45,058 bases of DNA, taken from contig JBAWZF010000023.1 in assembly GCA_037143175.1 (NCBI GenBank), positions 1 through 45,058 on the forward strand. The letters are read 5' to 3'. This stretch comes from a bacterium. GTDB lineage: Bacteria > Verrucomicrobiota > Kiritimatiellia > CAIKKV01 > CAITUY01. A model generated the notes under the pieces. It ran no database searches, was not told the DNA's origin, and saw only the letters and a program-made list of their open reading frames with translations. Shown here piece by piece: positions 44,711 to 45,058 of the stretch (its first letter is position 1; each line of letters starts with the position of its first letter). Position numbers and translations under genes: made by a program.

Positions 44711-44852
44711 TGCGGCAAAGGGGTCTGTCCCAGTACCGTGTTACCGCTGTAAAAGCACCGGGGTATGCTCTCGTTGTGGGGGTTCTGGGGTCCGGCTTCA
44801 GACGTCCGTGAAATCATGGATCCCATTTTTATAGTCGAGACTTCTGGAATGG
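44711..44852 (+). pseudogene. Third, internally deleted copy of the zinc-finger gene
   Basis: Bases 44711-44790 match 41780-41859 with one visible change, and 44808-44852 match 42147-42191, including the stop region and following bases that copy 1 lacks. The 287 bases between are lost and replaced by 17 unrelated bases. It is closer to copy 2 than to copy 1. Non-functional. Confidence 0.88.
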
Positions 44853-44878
44853 GCGCATCTCTGCGTTTTGGCTCTCGT

Positions 44879-44952
44879 TGTGGGGCGGATGTCCCATCCG
44901 CCTTGTTGCCAGTTGGATCCACAGACAGGCGGATGGGGACATCCGCCCCACA
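44879..44952. repeat. Inverted repeat with GGCGGATG arms
   Basis: Arms 44879-44902 and 44928-44952 are complementary over 24-25 bases with one single-base gap; each arm itself holds GGCGGATG/CATCCGCC and can fold alone. The spacer is about 25 bases. It resembles the other intergenic hairpins in design but not in sequence. Confidence 0.8.
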
Positions 44953-45058
44953 TCAACTCTTCGTCGTGCAACCAACCGGATTGACTCGAATGCGCTTAGA
45001 AATGCAGGGCAGACGCATCTAATTTTCCTTTAATCTGGCGTTTCTGGCTCAAATACTC

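Larger units (their letters stand above)
44670..45058. other. Gene-free end of window with repeat remnants
   Basis: No intact gene is seen. It contains the third zinc-finger copy (44711-44852), an inverted repeat at 44879-44952 and unremarkable sequence to the edge. A gene could begin beyond the window. Confidence 0.6.

Noticed and set aside
44965-45058. Start of a gene at the right edge
   Set aside because: No open frame with a ribosome site or recognisable residues is visible in the last 95 bases.

Overview
The window is about 45 kb of bacterial chromosome with moderate GC. The gene content best fits the PVC side of the tree, and Verrucomicrobiota, Kiritimatiellota or Lentisphaerota is my inference. 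The reasons are very large secreted proteins rich in thrombospondin-3 repeats with a C-terminal sandwich ending in 'YEVQYSDDLRVWH', a fused MetX-MetW enzyme, and many short heptamer-type repeat arrays and long hairpins in and between genes. No rRNA, tRNA or CRISPR array was seen.

Positions 1-20308 are mostly housekeeping. On the minus strand lie nusA and the start of infB, then a small RRM RNA-binding protein with its own terminator. On the plus strand follows a tightly overlapping bioF-bioC-metallopeptidase operon. A minus-strand run reads cutA, metX-metW, cysE, purL, so it supplies the acetylated precursors for methionine and cysteine and a purine step. A LacI-type regulator whose sensor domain is replaced by a Pro/Glu-rich tail sits at 13.1-14.5 kb next to a perfect LacI-type operator. 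A toxin-antitoxin-SecB-like chaperone (TAC) module follows, then an AbrB-PIN pair with a truncated toxin, a YgiQ radical SAM protein and a DUF362 protein.

Positions 20702-38100 form one plus-strand extracellular block. It holds a 1.9-kilo-residue M4 metalloprotease with accessory domains, a coiled-coil lipoprotein, a 3172-residue protein with TSP3, LamG and choice-of-anchor-L domains, and a Ser/Gly-rich lipoprotein. A clear rho-independent terminator closes it. The proteins look like a cell-surface or secreted system.

Positions 38139-45058 are an accessory region built on three direct copies (one full, two truncated) of a membrane-anchored DnaJ-type zinc-finger gene. Between copies 1 and 2 lie a RelE/HigB-type toxin-antitoxin pair, aroD and a DUF6508 gene, joined by overlapping ends. 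Between copies 2 and 3 lie hicBA and a Fic protein with its own inhibitory helix. Copy 2 joins directly onto a gene remnant, so recombination shaped this region.

The most unusual theme is the short repeats. Arrays of 6-8 bp units, mostly heptamers, occur singly and as inverted pairs. They lie inside the ygiQ reading frame, at its start and stop, at the domain junction of the LacI hybrid, and between cysE and metX. They resemble the short tandemly repeated repetitive (STRR) sequences known from filamentous cyanobacteria. A second class is longer intergenic hairpins, one of which shows compensatory changes between copies.
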